Position numbers and translations under genes: made by a program
From: Pseudoxanthomonas suwonensis
Lineage (GTDB): Bacteria > Pseudomonadota > Gammaproteobacteria > Xanthomonadales > Xanthomonadaceae
Assembly (NCBI RefSeq): GCF_000972865.1
Contig: NZ_CP011144.1
Coordinates: 992,001-1,056,000 of the forward strand
Reading direction: 5' to 3'
Length of the DNA: 64,000 nt
Notes under the pieces: generated by a model
Database searches by the model: none
What the model was told of the DNA's origin: nothing
Seen by the model: the letters and a program-made list of their open reading frames with translations, nothing else
In this document: positions 54,781-63,360 of the stretch, piece after piece
Position numbering within the stretch: the first letter of the stretch is position 1
Layout of the letters: every line of letters starts with the position of its first letter

Positions 54781-55746
54781 TCAGCCCCCCGGCCTGGGCG
54801 GCTGCGCCCGCGGCGCGCCCGCCTTCTGCTGCTGGTCGGCCAGGGCCCCGCGGGCCAGTTCGGCGATGCCGGCGATCGAGCCGATCACGCCGCTGGCTTC
54901 CATCGGCATCAGCACGAACTTCTGGTTCGGCGCGGTGGCCAGCTTCTCGAACGCCGCCACGTACTTCTGGGCCACGAAGTAGTTGATCGCCTGCACGTCG
55001 CCGTTGGCGATCGCCTCGGACACCATCTGGGTGGCCTTGGCCTCGGCCTCGGCCAGGCGCTCGCGCGCCTCGGCCTCGCGGAACGCCGCTTCCTTCTGGC
55101 CTTCGGCCTGGAGGATGGCGGCCTGCTTGTCGCCCTCGGCGCGCAGGATCTCCGAGGAACGGTGGCCCTCGGCCTCGAGGATCACCGCGCGGCGGTCGCG
55201 CTCGGCCTTCATCTGCCGGGCCATCGAATCGATCAGGTCGCGCGGCGGCTGGATGTCGCGGATCTCGATCCGGGTGACCTTGATGCCCCACGGATGGGTG
55301 GCGTGGTCGACCACGTTGAGCAGCTGGGCGTTGATCTTCTCGCGGTTGGACAGCGATTCGTCCAGGTCCATCGAGCCGATCACGGTACGGATGTTGGTCT
55401 GGACCAGGGCGATCGTCGCCACCTCCAGGTTGGCCACCTCGTAGGCGGCCTTGGCCGCGTCCAGCACCTGGAAGAACACCACCCCGTCCACCCGCACCAC
55501 CGCGTTGTCCTTGGTGATCACTTCCTGGCTGGGCACGTCCAGCACCTGCTCCATCATGTTCACCTTGCGGCCGACGCCGTAGATGATCGGGATCAGGAAG
55601 TGCAGGCCCGGGTCCAGGGTATGGGTGTACTTGCCGAAGCGCTCCACCGTCCACTCGTAGCCCTGCGGCACCATCCGCACCGTCTTGAACAGCACGATCG
55701 CGCCGGCCACCAGCAGCACCAGTGCCAGAAAACCCGATGAGAACAT
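54781..55746 (-). CDS. SPFH/stomatin-family membrane protein (QmcA-like)
   Basis: 321 residues. One N-terminal transmembrane helix (about 3-20), an SPFH domain with VPQGYEWTVERFGKYTHTLDPGLHFLIP, then a long coiled coil rich in Ala and Glu (about 180-265). Similar to E. coli QmcA, which scaffolds inner-membrane proteins and interacts with FtsH-type proteolysis. The ATG at 55746 follows AAGGAGCGGGGGG, a strong ribosome-binding site, which decides against an in-frame start ten codons upstream. Divergent from the ECF sigma gene. Confidence 0.92.
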   Translation of the reverse strand: MFSSGFLALVLLVAGAIVLFKTVRMVPQGYEWTVERFGKYTHTLDPGLHFLIPIIYGVGRKVNMMEQVLDVPSQEVITKDNAVVRVDGVVFFQVLDAAKAAYEVANLEVATIALVQTNIRTVIGSMDLDESLSNREKINAQLLNVVDHATHPWGIKVTRIEIRDIQPPRDLIDSMARQMKAERDRRAVILEAEGHRSSEILRAEGDKQAAILQAEGQKEAAFREAEARERLAEAEAKATQMVSEAIANGDVQAINYFVAQKYVAAFEKLATAPNQKFVLMPMEASGVIGSIAGIAELARGALADQQQKAGAPRAQPPRPGG

Positions 55747-55897
55747 CCCCCCGCTCCTTCGGCCGTTCGCGGCCACTCCCTAGTCCGGCCCAGTATAGGC
55801 ACTACCGCGACCGGGAACCGGCGCGGCGGAGCGACGGTCGCAGGAACAGCACGCCAGGCTGCGACCCTTTTGCAGCTGCCCGCATCCAGATAGCGGT

Positions 55898-56548
55898 ATG
55901 ACCACCGAATCCAGCCTGCTCGCCCCCGCCAGCTGCATGGCCCTGGCCCCGGCCGTGGCCGCCGCGGACCTGCGCGACGACCGCGCCGCGCCGCGCTCGG
56001 GCTTCGCCATCGAGGTGCCCGAGGCGCTGCTGGCGCGCGCGCGGCGCGGCGAGGCGGCGGCGTTCGAGCAGCTGTACCGCTGGTTCGAGCGGCCGGTGTT
56101 CACCCTGGCGCTGCGCCTGTGCGGCGACCGCGACGAGGCCAGCGAGGCGCTGCAGGAAACCATGCTAAAGCTGCTGCGCCGGGTCGGCGAGTACCGCGGC
56201 AGCGGACCGTTCTGGGGCTGGCTGCGGCAGATCGCGATCAACGAGGCGCTGCAGCGGCTGCGTCGTGGCCGCCGGCTGGACGAAACCCTGCCGCTGGACG
56301 GCCACGAATTCGAGGACGGCGCGCCGCCGCCGCCGGCCGCCGCCGACGCGGCGCTGCTGCAGCGCGCCCTGCTGGTCCTGCCGGCCGCCACCCGCAGCGT
56401 GCTGTGGCTGTACCACGCCGAAGGCTATACCCACGAGGAGATCGCGGAGCTGATGCAGCGCACCCCGAGTTTCTCCAAGTCGCAGCTGGCGCGCGGCACG
56501 CGCCGGCTGCGCGCGCTGCTGCAGGTCGAGGAGGCTTCCCATGTCTGA
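55898..56548 (+). CDS. ECF-family RNA polymerase sigma factor
   Basis: 216 residues. Region 2 (about 48-118) contains FEQLYRWFERPVFTLALRLCGDRDEASEALQETMLKLLRRV. Region 4 (about 150-210) has LPAATRSVLWLYHAEGYTHEEIAELMQRTPSFSKSQLARGTRRLR; in many ECFs the turn before the recognition helix reads xTxxxVxSxLxRG, close to TPSFSKSQLARG here. A ~35-residue N-terminal extension is unusual. The stop lies inside the next gene, which overlaps by 8 bases. The cognate promoter is not identifiable by eye. Confidence 0.9.
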   Translation: MTTESSLLAPASCMALAPAVAAADLRDDRAAPRSGFAIEVPEALLARARRGEAAAFEQLYRWFERPVFTLALRLCGDRDEASEALQETMLKLLRRVGEYRGSGPFWGWLRQIAINEALQRLRRGRRLDETLPLDGHEFEDGAPPPPAAADAALLQRALLVLPAATRSVLWLYHAEGYTHEEIAELMQRTPSFSKSQLARGTRRLRALLQVEEASHV

Positions 56549-57230
56549 GCGCAACACCCCCGCAGCGGCCGACTGGCATCACGCCTTCGCCGCACTGCCG
56601 CTGGAAACCCCGCCGGGCGACGGCTGGCAGCGCGTCGCCGCCGGACTGGCGCGTCCGCCACGGCCGCGCCGCCGCGTGCTGCCCTGGGCGGTGGCCGCGG
56701 CGACCGCCTGCCTGGCCGCGCTGCCCGTGCTCGGCCTGCTGCGCGCGCCGGCGCCGCCGGCACCGGATGCGGTGGCGGGCATCGACAGCCGCACCGCCGC
56801 GCCAGACGCGACCACCGGACACAGCGCGGCGGCGGTCCTGCCGGTCACCGACACCGCGCCGCGCAACGAACCGCCGGCGCCGGTCGCATCGTCGGCCGCC
56901 CCGCCCGCGCCCGACGCCGTCCCGGCCACCCGCCCCCCCATGGAACCGCTGTACGCCGAATCGGCGCGGCTGGAAGCGCTGCTGGCCCAGCTGTCGGGAC
57001 CGGAACCGGGCGACGGCGTGCAGCTGGCGCTGAGCGCGTCGCTGCGCTCGCAGGTATCCGCCATCGACGAGGCGCTGGCCGGCAACGCGCTCGACGAGCC
57101 CGCGCTCGCCGGCCTGTGGCAGCAGCGCGTGGACGTCCTGCGCGAACTGGCCAGCCTGGCGGCCGGCCAGCGCTGGAACGCCCTGTACGGCGGCGGCGAT
57201 ACCGACTACGCCCTGGTCCAGGTCTATTGA
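56541..57230 (+). CDS. Probable anti-sigma factor, single-pass membrane protein
   Basis: 229 residues, no named family. A ~45-residue cytoplasmic part is followed by one transmembrane helix (about 48-70, VLPWAVAAATACLAALPVLGLL), a Pro/Ala-rich periplasmic linker (about 72-135) and a helical C-terminal domain. No ZAS zinc motif (HxxxCxxC) is present. Overlap with the ECF sigma gene and this topology make an anti-sigma role likely. The PDZ gene follows after 50 bases. Confidence 0.72.
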   Translation: MSERNTPAAADWHHAFAALPLETPPGDGWQRVAAGLARPPRPRRRVLPWAVAAATACLAALPVLGLLRAPAPPAPDAVAGIDSRTAAPDATTGHSAAAVLPVTDTAPRNEPPAPVASSAAPPAPDAVPATRPPMEPLYAESARLEALLAQLSGPEPGDGVQLALSASLRSQVSAIDEALAGNALDEPALAGLWQQRVDVLRELASLAAGQRWNALYGGGDTDYALVQVY

Positions 57231-57280
57231 ACCCGGCCCCCAGCCCCAACACGCACCACACGACCACACGAGAGAACGAC

Positions 57281-58342
57281 ATGAAACACCCCCGCTTCCC
57301 CCTCGCCAGGCGCCTCGCCCCGCTCGCCCTGTCCCTCGCCTGCGCGCTGGCGCTGCCGGCCTGGGCGCAGGACGACACGGCCGCCCGCCAGAAGCAGCTC
57401 GAGGCCGCGCGCGCCGACCTGCAGGATGCCGCGCGCCGGATCGCCGAGCTGTCCGGCGAATCGGTCCTGGACGGAAACCGCATCCAGTCGATCCGCGTTG
57501 CCGGCGCCGAGGCCGGCAAGCCGCGCCTGGGCGTGCTGCTGGGCGTCGACGGACAGGCCGGCGTGCGCATCGCCGGCGTCACCCCCGGCAGCGGCGCGGA
57601 CAAGGCCGGGCTGAAGGCCGGCGACCGCCTGCTGAAGGTGCGCGGCAAGGCGATCGCCGGTGGCTCGGGCGAGCAGCGCGTGGAGGACGCGCGCAAGGCG
57701 CTGGCCGGGCTGGAGAAGGACAAGCCGGTGCGCATTGCCTACCAGCGCGAGGGCAGGCAACACGAGGTCGACGTGACCCCGGGCGCGACCCAGGCGCTGG
57801 CGTTCACCCGTGCGTTCCCCGGCAGCGGCGAGGACTTTGCCGCGGTGTTCGACGGCGCCGAACTGGCGCGGCTGAAGGAGCTGGGGCCGCAGCTGCGCGG
57901 CGAGGTGATCCGGCTGTCGCGACCCGGCGCCTGCCAGGGCGATGGCTGCAGCGTGCCGCTGCTGGCCGAGGCGTTGCGCTGGGACGGCCTGAACCTGCTG
58001 GCGCTGGAGCCGCAGCTGGGCCGTTACTTCGGCACCGACCGCGGCGTACTGGTGCTGTCGCAGGGTGCGCTGCCGGGGCTGCAGGCCGGCGACGTGATCC
58101 AGAAGATCGAGGGCAAGGCGGTGGCCACCCCGCGCGAGGCGATGCAGGCGATGACCGCCAAGCAGCCCGGCGAGCAGGCCAGGGTCACGGTTGTGCGCGA
58201 CCGCAGTGCGCGCGAGGTGCCGGTGACGGTGCCCGAGCGGATGCGTTCGCTCGACTTCATCCCGGTCCCGCCAGCGTCACCGGCACCGCCTGCCCCACCC
58301 GCGCCCAGGCCGACGCCGGCCGTGGCCGCCACGCCCGCCTGA
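57281..58342 (+). CDS. Exported double-PDZ protein
   Basis: 353 residues. A Sec signal peptide (cleavage after PAWAQ, about residue 29) is followed by a short helical segment. The first PDZ domain (about 75-175) has GVRIAGVTPGSGADKAGLKAGDRLLKVRGK; the second (about 235-325) has LPGLQAGDVIQKIEGKAVATPREAMQAM. The tail is Pro/Ala-rich. There is no protease domain, so it is not a DegP or site-2 protease by itself. As third gene of the ECF operon it may sense or bind envelope substrates and tune release of the sigma factor (inference). A terminator follows. Confidence 0.82.
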   Translation: MKHPRFPLARRLAPLALSLACALALPAWAQDDTAARQKQLEAARADLQDAARRIAELSGESVLDGNRIQSIRVAGAEAGKPRLGVLLGVDGQAGVRIAGVTPGSGADKAGLKAGDRLLKVRGKAIAGGSGEQRVEDARKALAGLEKDKPVRIAYQREGRQHEVDVTPGATQALAFTRAFPGSGEDFAAVFDGAELARLKELGPQLRGEVIRLSRPGACQGDGCSVPLLAEALRWDGLNLLALEPQLGRYFGTDRGVLVLSQGALPGLQAGDVIQKIEGKAVATPREAMQAMTAKQPGEQARVTVVRDRSAREVPVTVPERMRSLDFIPVPPASPAPPAPPAPRPTPAVAATPA

Positions 58343-58394
58343 GCACGGCGGCCCCGCAAGACACCTACGCGCCGGACCCCACCGGCCTTCCCCC

Positions 58395-58422
58395 TCCCCC
58401 GCGGCATGCGGGGGATTTTTTT
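58395..58422 (+). terminator. Rho-independent terminator of the ECF-PDZ operon
   Basis: An 8-bp stem TCCCCCGC/GCGGGGGA with loop GGCAT, followed by seven T; 53 bases after the stop. Confidence 0.92.
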
Positions 58423-58514
58423 GTTCCTGGCTCATTTGAGAGGGGATGGGTCATAAGGCAACTGCAACTGCAACCGCAAGAGCGCCGGGGGTGGTGGGCT
58501 TCGGGCTGAGCCGC

Positions 58515-58613
58515 GGCAGTGCGGGTGTGTTGCGGTCGGCTCGACGGCACATCCGTGTGCCGACTCGCCGACGCGGCCATCCATGGCCGCTGCCGCAACA
58601 CACCCGCACTGCC
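58515..58613 (-). repeat. Three-way-junction structured repeat, copy C
   Basis: A perfect 21-bp stem (58515-58535 with 58593-58613). It differs from copy A at five base pairs, each changed on both arms so pairing is kept. Inner hairpins have the same sequence as in copy A (loops TCCG and TCCA on the plus strand). Confidence 0.88.
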
Positions 58614-58690
58614 ACGTCTTCGGGAAATTTGGGGCGTGGCTCCGTTCCGTCGTCCAGAAGCAACAGCCGTCGTTGCGCCGCTCGCTGTTC

Positions 58691-58784
58691 TGTAGGAGCC
58701 GGGCTTGCCCGCGACACGACACCGGCACGGGCGACGCCCTCATGATCCCGACGCCCGTGTCGCCGACTGAAGTCAGCTCCTACA
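58691..58784. repeat. GTAG REP unit (paired)
   Basis: Head TGTAGGAGCCGGGCTTGCCC; inverted end GTCAGCTCCTACA. Slightly short (94 bases) through a small deletion in the middle. Confidence 0.88.
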
Positions 58785-58808
58785 GAAAAGCGGCTGCGCC
58801 GTGGCGGT

Positions 58809-58905
58809 TGTAGGAGCCGGGTTCAGCCGGCGACACGACGACCTCGGCACAGGCGACGCCCTCGTGATTCCGACACCCGGGTCGCCAGCAAGCTGGGCTC
58901 CTACA
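58809..58905. repeat. GTAG REP unit (paired)
   Basis: Head TGTAGGAGCCGGGTTCAGCC; inverted end CAGCAAGCTGGGCTCCTACA. Confidence 0.88.
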
Positions 58906-58974
58906 GGAAACCCGGAACCATCGGGCGGCGGTTTTTCGCCAGACCATAGAAGCCACGACCACAACGCCGCCCGA

Positions 58975-59087
58975 GGACGTCGTCCTGCCGGGGTATGGCG
59001 CAAGTGGCACAGGGATGTGCCACGGCCCCGAGTTGAGGGCAGGATGCCCGACCGAGGGGTAAGCCATGCCCTGGCAGGACGGCGGCC
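58975..59087 (+). repeat. Three-way-junction structured repeat, copy E
   Basis: A 25-bp stem (58975-58999 with 59063-59087) with one A/G mismatch and three G.U pairs on the plus strand. It encloses GTGGCACA-GGGA-TGTGCCAC (8 bp) and GGGCA-GGA-TGCCC (5 bp). It shares GCGCAAG and the GRYCSCGAGTYG-like linker with copy D. The outer stem differs in sequence from D. Confidence 0.82.
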
Positions 59088-59105
59088 CCGGCCGAAGCCA
59101 GTGCT

Positions 59106-60050
59106 TCAGCGCGCCGGTTCGACCCACTTGGCGAAGACTTCGTCGATCTTCGCGTCCGCCACCTTCCCGCCCTGCTCTTCCTCGCCGGCCTGGGTGAACA
59201 GCGGGATGATCATCGCCATGCCGTCGACCTTGGTCTTCAGGTGCAGGCCCGGCGGCTGCGACAGGAAGCGGTCCCAGCGCGCGCGCACCCGCGCCCAGTA
59301 GTCCTGCGTGCCTTCCCAGTAGCGGTAGGCCGGGCCGAAGTCGACGTCGGTGTCCTTCTGGTAGTCGTTGAAGCCGAACTCGCGGGCGATCTCCTCGTGG
59401 CTGCCGTCGGTCTTGCGCAGCACCTTGGTGTTGAACTGCTCGTGGGTCCAGCCGCCCGGAGTGAGGGTGTGGCGGTTGACCACCGACAGCGCGTTGTAGT
59501 CGCTGCGGGTGGTGTGCTCGCGCCGCGGCAACGGGCGCCAGGACAGGTCGGAGGTCCAGGTCGCCACGCCGTTGTCGTAGGTCCAGCGGCCGGTGCCGCA
59601 GTAGCGCGGCGCGTCGCTGACCTCGTAGACGCACTGGGTCCAGGCGCCGCGGGTCAGCTCGGCCGGGATCGCGTGCACGGTCCAGGTCTGGTCGCCGGTG
59701 AACTCGAAGCGCTGCTTGGCCTCGTAGATCCAGTCCTGGCGCCAGTGCTTGGTGACGTGGCCACTCCTGGCGTCGACCAGCAGGTGCTGCAGTACGACCT
59801 TGCCCGGGGTGTCCTCGACCACGATCACCACCTCGTCGCCGCCGCTGCGCATGGCCGAGGCGCGCTCGTAGCCGGGCTTCAGCAGCACGGTCTCGTCGAA
59901 GGCGAAATCGACCAGGTATTCGCCCTGCATGGCCAGGATGCTCTGGCGATCGCGCTGCGGGTCGGGCGCGGCGGCGTGCACGGTGGCACTGGCGGCGAAG
60001 GCCAGCGCGGCGAGGAGGGCTACCAGGTGCTTCATGGTGGCTGGTGACAT
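59106..60050 (-). CDS. Exported protein of the DUF6607 type, heme-locus accessory
   Basis: 314 residues. A signal peptide ends near residue 27 (ASATVHAA). The mature part is rich in Trp and Tyr with beta-strand character (VTKHWRQDWIYEAKQRFEFTG, VATWTSDLSWRPLPRREHTTRSDYN). I recall similar proteins annotated DUF6607; no function is established. The ATG at 60050 is preferred because AGGCAA lies before it; an in-frame ATG at 60035 is possible. It is the last gene of the hemP-receptor cluster, 68 bases after the previous gene. Confidence 0.72.
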   Translation of the reverse strand: MSPATMKHLVALLAALAFAASATVHAAAPDPQRDRQSILAMQGEYLVDFAFDETVLLKPGYERASAMRSGGDEVVIVVEDTPGKVVLQHLLVDARSGHVTKHWRQDWIYEAKQRFEFTGDQTWTVHAIPAELTRGAWTQCVYEVSDAPRYCGTGRWTYDNGVATWTSDLSWRPLPRREHTTRSDYNALSVVNRHTLTPGGWTHEQFNTKVLRKTDGSHEEIAREFGFNDYQKDTDVDFGPAYRYWEGTQDYWARVRARWDRFLSQPPGLHLKTKVDGMAMIIPLFTQAGEEEQGGKVADAKIDEVFAKWVEPAR

Positions 60051-60118
60051 GGGATTGCCTGCTGTGGATCCGGGTTGAAAGGTAGATGAAGGCCGTCCAT
60101 GGCGATGCGAGGTTCCGC

Positions 60119-60736
60119 TTACAGCTTGACCAGCGGCACCTCGCCGCCGCTGGGGGGAGAGACCTGCGCCGGACCGGCCGCCGCGCGCGCGCAGCAGCAC
60201 TCGTCCAGCCGCACTTCGCCTTCGGCGCCTTCCTGGCGGGCGATCCGGCGCGCGGCCGCCAGGCCCAGCGTCGACAGCGGTGCTGGACTGGCGGCAAGCG
60301 TCGCGGCGTGGCTTTCCTGCGCCAGCACGTGCAGGCGCAGGGCGCATACGCGCCAACCGTTGCCGCCCAGGCGCCCGGCCAGCCGCCGCCACAGGCGGTC
60401 GGCCACGCCCTGGGCCGCGTCCCCGCATTGGACCGGCAACTGCGCCGCCAGCATGTCCCACGCCAGGAAGTCGCTGTCCGGCAGCAGGAACAGGCGCCAG
60501 CAGCATTGGCCGCCGTCGTCGAAGAACGACAGGCTTTCCTGCAGCCCGTCGCTGTCCACGCCGGTGGCCGCTTCGGCGCGCACCGCCTGCATCCAGCCAG
60601 CCAGCTCGCCGCCGCGCTGCGGCCGGTACAGGCACAGCACGCTGCCCAGCTCGGCCAGCTGCCGCGGGCGCGGCAGCGACGGGCGCGCCTGTACCGGCGC
60701 GCTGCCGTCACCGACCGCGGGTCCGTGGCGGGCCAT
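60119..60736 (-). CDS. Uncharacterised protein linked to the heme receptor
   Basis: 205 residues, no named family recognised with confidence; I recall similar Xanthomonad genes labelled hemin transport protein. No signal peptide or membrane segment, so cytoplasmic. Cysteines cluster unusually: GGQCCWRL in the middle and DECCCARA near the C-terminus, possible heme or metal ligands. The start lies 2 bases beyond the receptor stop, so the two are certainly in one operon. Confidence 0.7.
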   Translation of the reverse strand: MARHGPAVGDGSAPVQARPSLPRPRQLAELGSVLCLYRPQRGGELAGWMQAVRAEAATGVDSDGLQESLSFFDDGGQCCWRLFLLPDSDFLAWDMLAAQLPVQCGDAAQGVADRLWRRLAGRLGGNGWRVCALRLHVLAQESHAATLAASPAPLSTLGLAAARRIARQEGAEGEVRLDECCCARAAAGPAQVSPPSGGEVPLVKL

Positions 60737-60738
60737 CG

Positions 60739-62937
60739 CTACCAGCTCACCGCCAGGCTGGCCGACACGCTGCGGCCCGGCCGGGTATAGCGGTCCAGCG
60801 TGGCCGCGCTGGCCGCCACGCCGATCGGCACGTCGGCCCAGTCGGTGTACTTGCGGTCGCCGAGATTGAACACGCCGAAATCGATCCGCGCGCCCGGGGC
60901 GAACTTCCAGTTCACCATCAGGTCGAGCGCGCCGTAGCCGGAGGGACGGTAGTACACCGGGTCGGAGACGCGTTCCTTGCGGCCGGCGAAGCTGCCGGCC
61001 AGTTCCGCGCCCCAGGCGCCGCCGTCGTAGGCCAGCCCCAGCGAGGCGCGCAGCGGGTCGACCGAATCCAGCGGCACGTCGTCGGTCTTGTTGTCGCCGC
61101 GGGCCCAGGCCGCCGCGCCGCGCAGCGACCAGCCGCTCCAGCCGTCGGACAGTGCGCCGAAGTCCACGCCCGCCTTCAGCTCGGCACCATAGATCCGCGC
61201 GTCGGCCACGTTGCGCGACTGGAACACCATCAAGCCCTGCTCGTTGAAGCCGACGTTGACGAACGACTCGATGAAGTCGCGGTAGTCGTTGTAGTACCCG
61301 CTCAGGCCGAAGTAGGCGGCCTTGCCGACGAAGCGCAGGCCCAGCTCGACGCCGTCGCTGGTCTCCGGCTTCAGGTCCGGGTTTGGGATGGCGGTGTAGC
61401 CGAACTGGAAGTTGGTGAAACCCAGGTTGACGTCGTTGTACGGCGGCGCGCGGAAGCCGTGCGCGTAGTTGCCGAACATCGACCAGCACTCGTCGAAGCG
61501 CCAGATCGCGCCGAACTTGGGCGACACGGCGGTGTCGTCCAGGTCGCTGACCGGTACTCCCGGGTTGTCGCCTGCGAAGATCGGGTCGATCTCCGGCTCG
61601 AGCCGGTAGACGTCCACGCGCAGGCCCGGCACCAGGCTGAGCCGGCCGTCGGCCAGGCGCATCTCGTCCTGCACGAACAGGCCGACCTCGGCGGTGTCGC
61701 TGAGCGGGAAGTCGCGCACCGGGAACACGTCCGGCAGGATCGTGCTGCTGGACACGCCGGTGTTGAGGTTGGTCTGCACGCCGTTGCGCAGCTGCTCGGT
61801 ACGGGTCCGGGCCGCATCCAGGCCGTAGGTGAAGTCGTGGCTGACGCTGCCGCCGGACAGCGCCTTGTGGAAGATCGCCTGCAGCCCGTAGACGTGCTGG
61901 TCGAACTCGAACCGGCGCTGGCGCCGGATGTTGCCGGTGCGCAGTTCGTCGGTGTCCTGGGTGGTGCGGCTGTCCTGCCAGTAGACCTTCCAGTCCAGGC
62001 TGTCGGCCAGGCCGGCGGCGAGCGAATCCAGTTCGTGGCCCAGCGACACGCGGCGGCGCTGCTGGCGGTCGTCGCCCTGCAGCGAGCGGGTGGTCGCGTT
62101 GATCGCCGACAGCACGTCGCTCTCGGTGCGGTCCTCGTTGCTTTCGGCGGTCAGCTTGAACCGCTGGTCCGCCGACGGCGCGAACACCAGCTTGGCCAGC
62201 ACGCTGTTGCCGTCGCGGTCCTGCGGATTGGGCGCGGTGCGGGTGGCGCCGGCGCTGCGGTCGTCGCCCTGGTTGCGGGTTTCCTGGCCCTGGCGGTGGC
62301 TGAGCGCGACCATGCCGCTCCAGCGCTCGCCGCCGAACGCGGCGGTGGCGCCGCCGAACAGGCCGCGCCAGTCGCCCTCGTAGCCGAACTTCAGGCCGAA
62401 ATAGGCGTCCTTGTCAGCGGCCAGGTAGTCGGCCGGGTCCTTGGTGACGAACGCGACCACGCCGCCCAGCGCGTCGGAGCCGTACAGCGAGCTGGCAGGC
62501 CCGCGCACGATCTCCACCCGCTTGAGCGTGTCGAGGTCGACGAAGTTGCGGTTGGCGTTGGCGAAGCTGCCGATCGAGAACGCGTCGGACACGGCGATGC
62601 CGTCGGTCTGGATCTGCACGCGATTGCCGTCCAGGCCGCGGATGCGGAAGCCGCCCAGGCCGAAGCGGCCGAAGCTGGAAGTGACCGAGATGCCAGGCTC
62701 GTAGCGAACCAGGTCCTTGATGTCGCGGGCCAGGGTGTCGTCGAGGCGCTCGCGGTCGATCACGTCGACCGAGGCGGGCACGTCGACAATGGCGCGTTCG
62801 GTGCGGGTGGCGGTGACCTGGACGCGGTCGAACTCGCGCATGCCGGCGTCGGCGGAATCGAGGACAGCGGCGTGGGCGGGCATAGCGGTGGCGAGGACCG
62901 CGCAGATGGCGGCGCCGAGCGGGGTGATGCGATTCAT
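60739..62937 (-). CDS. TonB-dependent hemoglobin/heme receptor
   Basis: 732 residues. Signal peptide MNRITPLGAAICAVLATAMPAHA. TonB-box-like region near residue 38 (FDRVQVTATRTERAI), plug domain (about 50-165, FRIRGLDGNRVQIQTDGI, VEIVRGPASSLYGSDALGG) and a 22-strand barrel. It ends AVSW, with a C-terminal aromatic residue as in outer-membrane proteins. NFANAHGFRAPPYNDVNLGF-like residues (YAHGFRAPPYNDVN) correspond to the FRAP motif of heme receptors. hemP directly upstream supports heme as ligand. Confidence 0.9.
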   Translation of the reverse strand: MNRITPLGAAICAVLATAMPAHAAVLDSADAGMREFDRVQVTATRTERAIVDVPASVDVIDRERLDDTLARDIKDLVRYEPGISVTSSFGRFGLGGFRIRGLDGNRVQIQTDGIAVSDAFSIGSFANANRNFVDLDTLKRVEIVRGPASSLYGSDALGGVVAFVTKDPADYLAADKDAYFGLKFGYEGDWRGLFGGATAAFGGERWSGMVALSHRQGQETRNQGDDRSAGATRTAPNPQDRDGNSVLAKLVFAPSADQRFKLTAESNEDRTESDVLSAINATTRSLQGDDRQQRRRVSLGHELDSLAAGLADSLDWKVYWQDSRTTQDTDELRTGNIRRQRRFEFDQHVYGLQAIFHKALSGGSVSHDFTYGLDAARTRTEQLRNGVQTNLNTGVSSSTILPDVFPVRDFPLSDTAEVGLFVQDEMRLADGRLSLVPGLRVDVYRLEPEIDPIFAGDNPGVPVSDLDDTAVSPKFGAIWRFDECWSMFGNYAHGFRAPPYNDVNLGFTNFQFGYTAIPNPDLKPETSDGVELGLRFVGKAAYFGLSGYYNDYRDFIESFVNVGFNEQGLMVFQSRNVADARIYGAELKAGVDFGALSDGWSGWSLRGAAAWARGDNKTDDVPLDSVDPLRASLGLAYDGGAWGAELAGSFAGRKERVSDPVYYRPSGYGALDLMVNWKFAPGARIDFGVFNLGDRKYTDWADVPIGVAASAATLDRYTRPGRSVSASLAVSW

Positions 62938-63093
62938 CGGTGTCAGCTTCGTGGTTCCGGAAGTGGGAGAACCCGGTGGGCTGGCGTCCGGTGAAGCGTG
63001 GCTGGCATCCAGGGAGAGAGCGGTGGCGCGCGGCCGTCCGCGCAGTCGGCGCGGACGGGGTCGGCAGCGGGCGCGCAGGGCGCCCACCGACGG

Positions 63094-63288
63094 TTACTTG
63101 GTCAGGATCAGCTTGTCGTTGCTGGTGTGGCGCAGGCGGTAGAGCTTGTCGCCGTGGCGGATCAGGATCTCGCGGCGGCCCTTCAGCAACTGCTCGCTGC
63201 CCAGCACCACGTCGGTATCGGCGTGCGGCGCCGGCGCTGGCGTGCGGGCGGGTTCGGCATGCGGCAGGGTCAGGCGGTGCACGTTCAT
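63094..63288 (-). CDS. hemP: Hemin uptake protein HemP/HmuP
   Basis: 64 residues. The C-terminal half carries the family signature (GRREILIRHGDKLYRLRHT, then SNDKLILTK to the end). HmuP-type proteins are small regulators needed with Fur to express heme receptors. The N-terminal half is Ala/Pro/His-rich. A Fur box sits 42 bases upstream and the TonB receptor starts 157 bases downstream. Confidence 0.93.
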   Translation of the reverse strand: MNVHRLTLPHAEPARTPAPAPHADTDVVLGSEQLLKGRREILIRHGDKLYRLRHTSNDKLILTK

Positions 63289-63329
63289 GGATGGGGCTCC
63301 AGCGGGAAGGGTCGTGGAACCCAGCGAAT

Positions 63330-63348
63330 GATAATGATTCGCATTACC
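63330..63348 (-). promoter_or_regulatory. Fur box upstream of hemP
   Basis: GATAATGATTCGCATTACC on the plus strand matches about 15 of 19 positions of the E. coli consensus GATAATGATAATCATTATC. Iron-Fur would block the hemP promoter; the heme genes downstream would then be iron-starvation induced. Confidence 0.85.
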
Positions 63349-63360
63349 CTGTCAAGCGGG

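Larger units (their letters stand above)
58423..59105. other. 683-base repeat-filled spacer
   Basis: No gene seen. In order: structured repeat copy C (minus orientation), two REP units, structured repeat copy E (plus orientation). The layout mirrors the 11591-12414 spacer. Confidence 0.7.
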
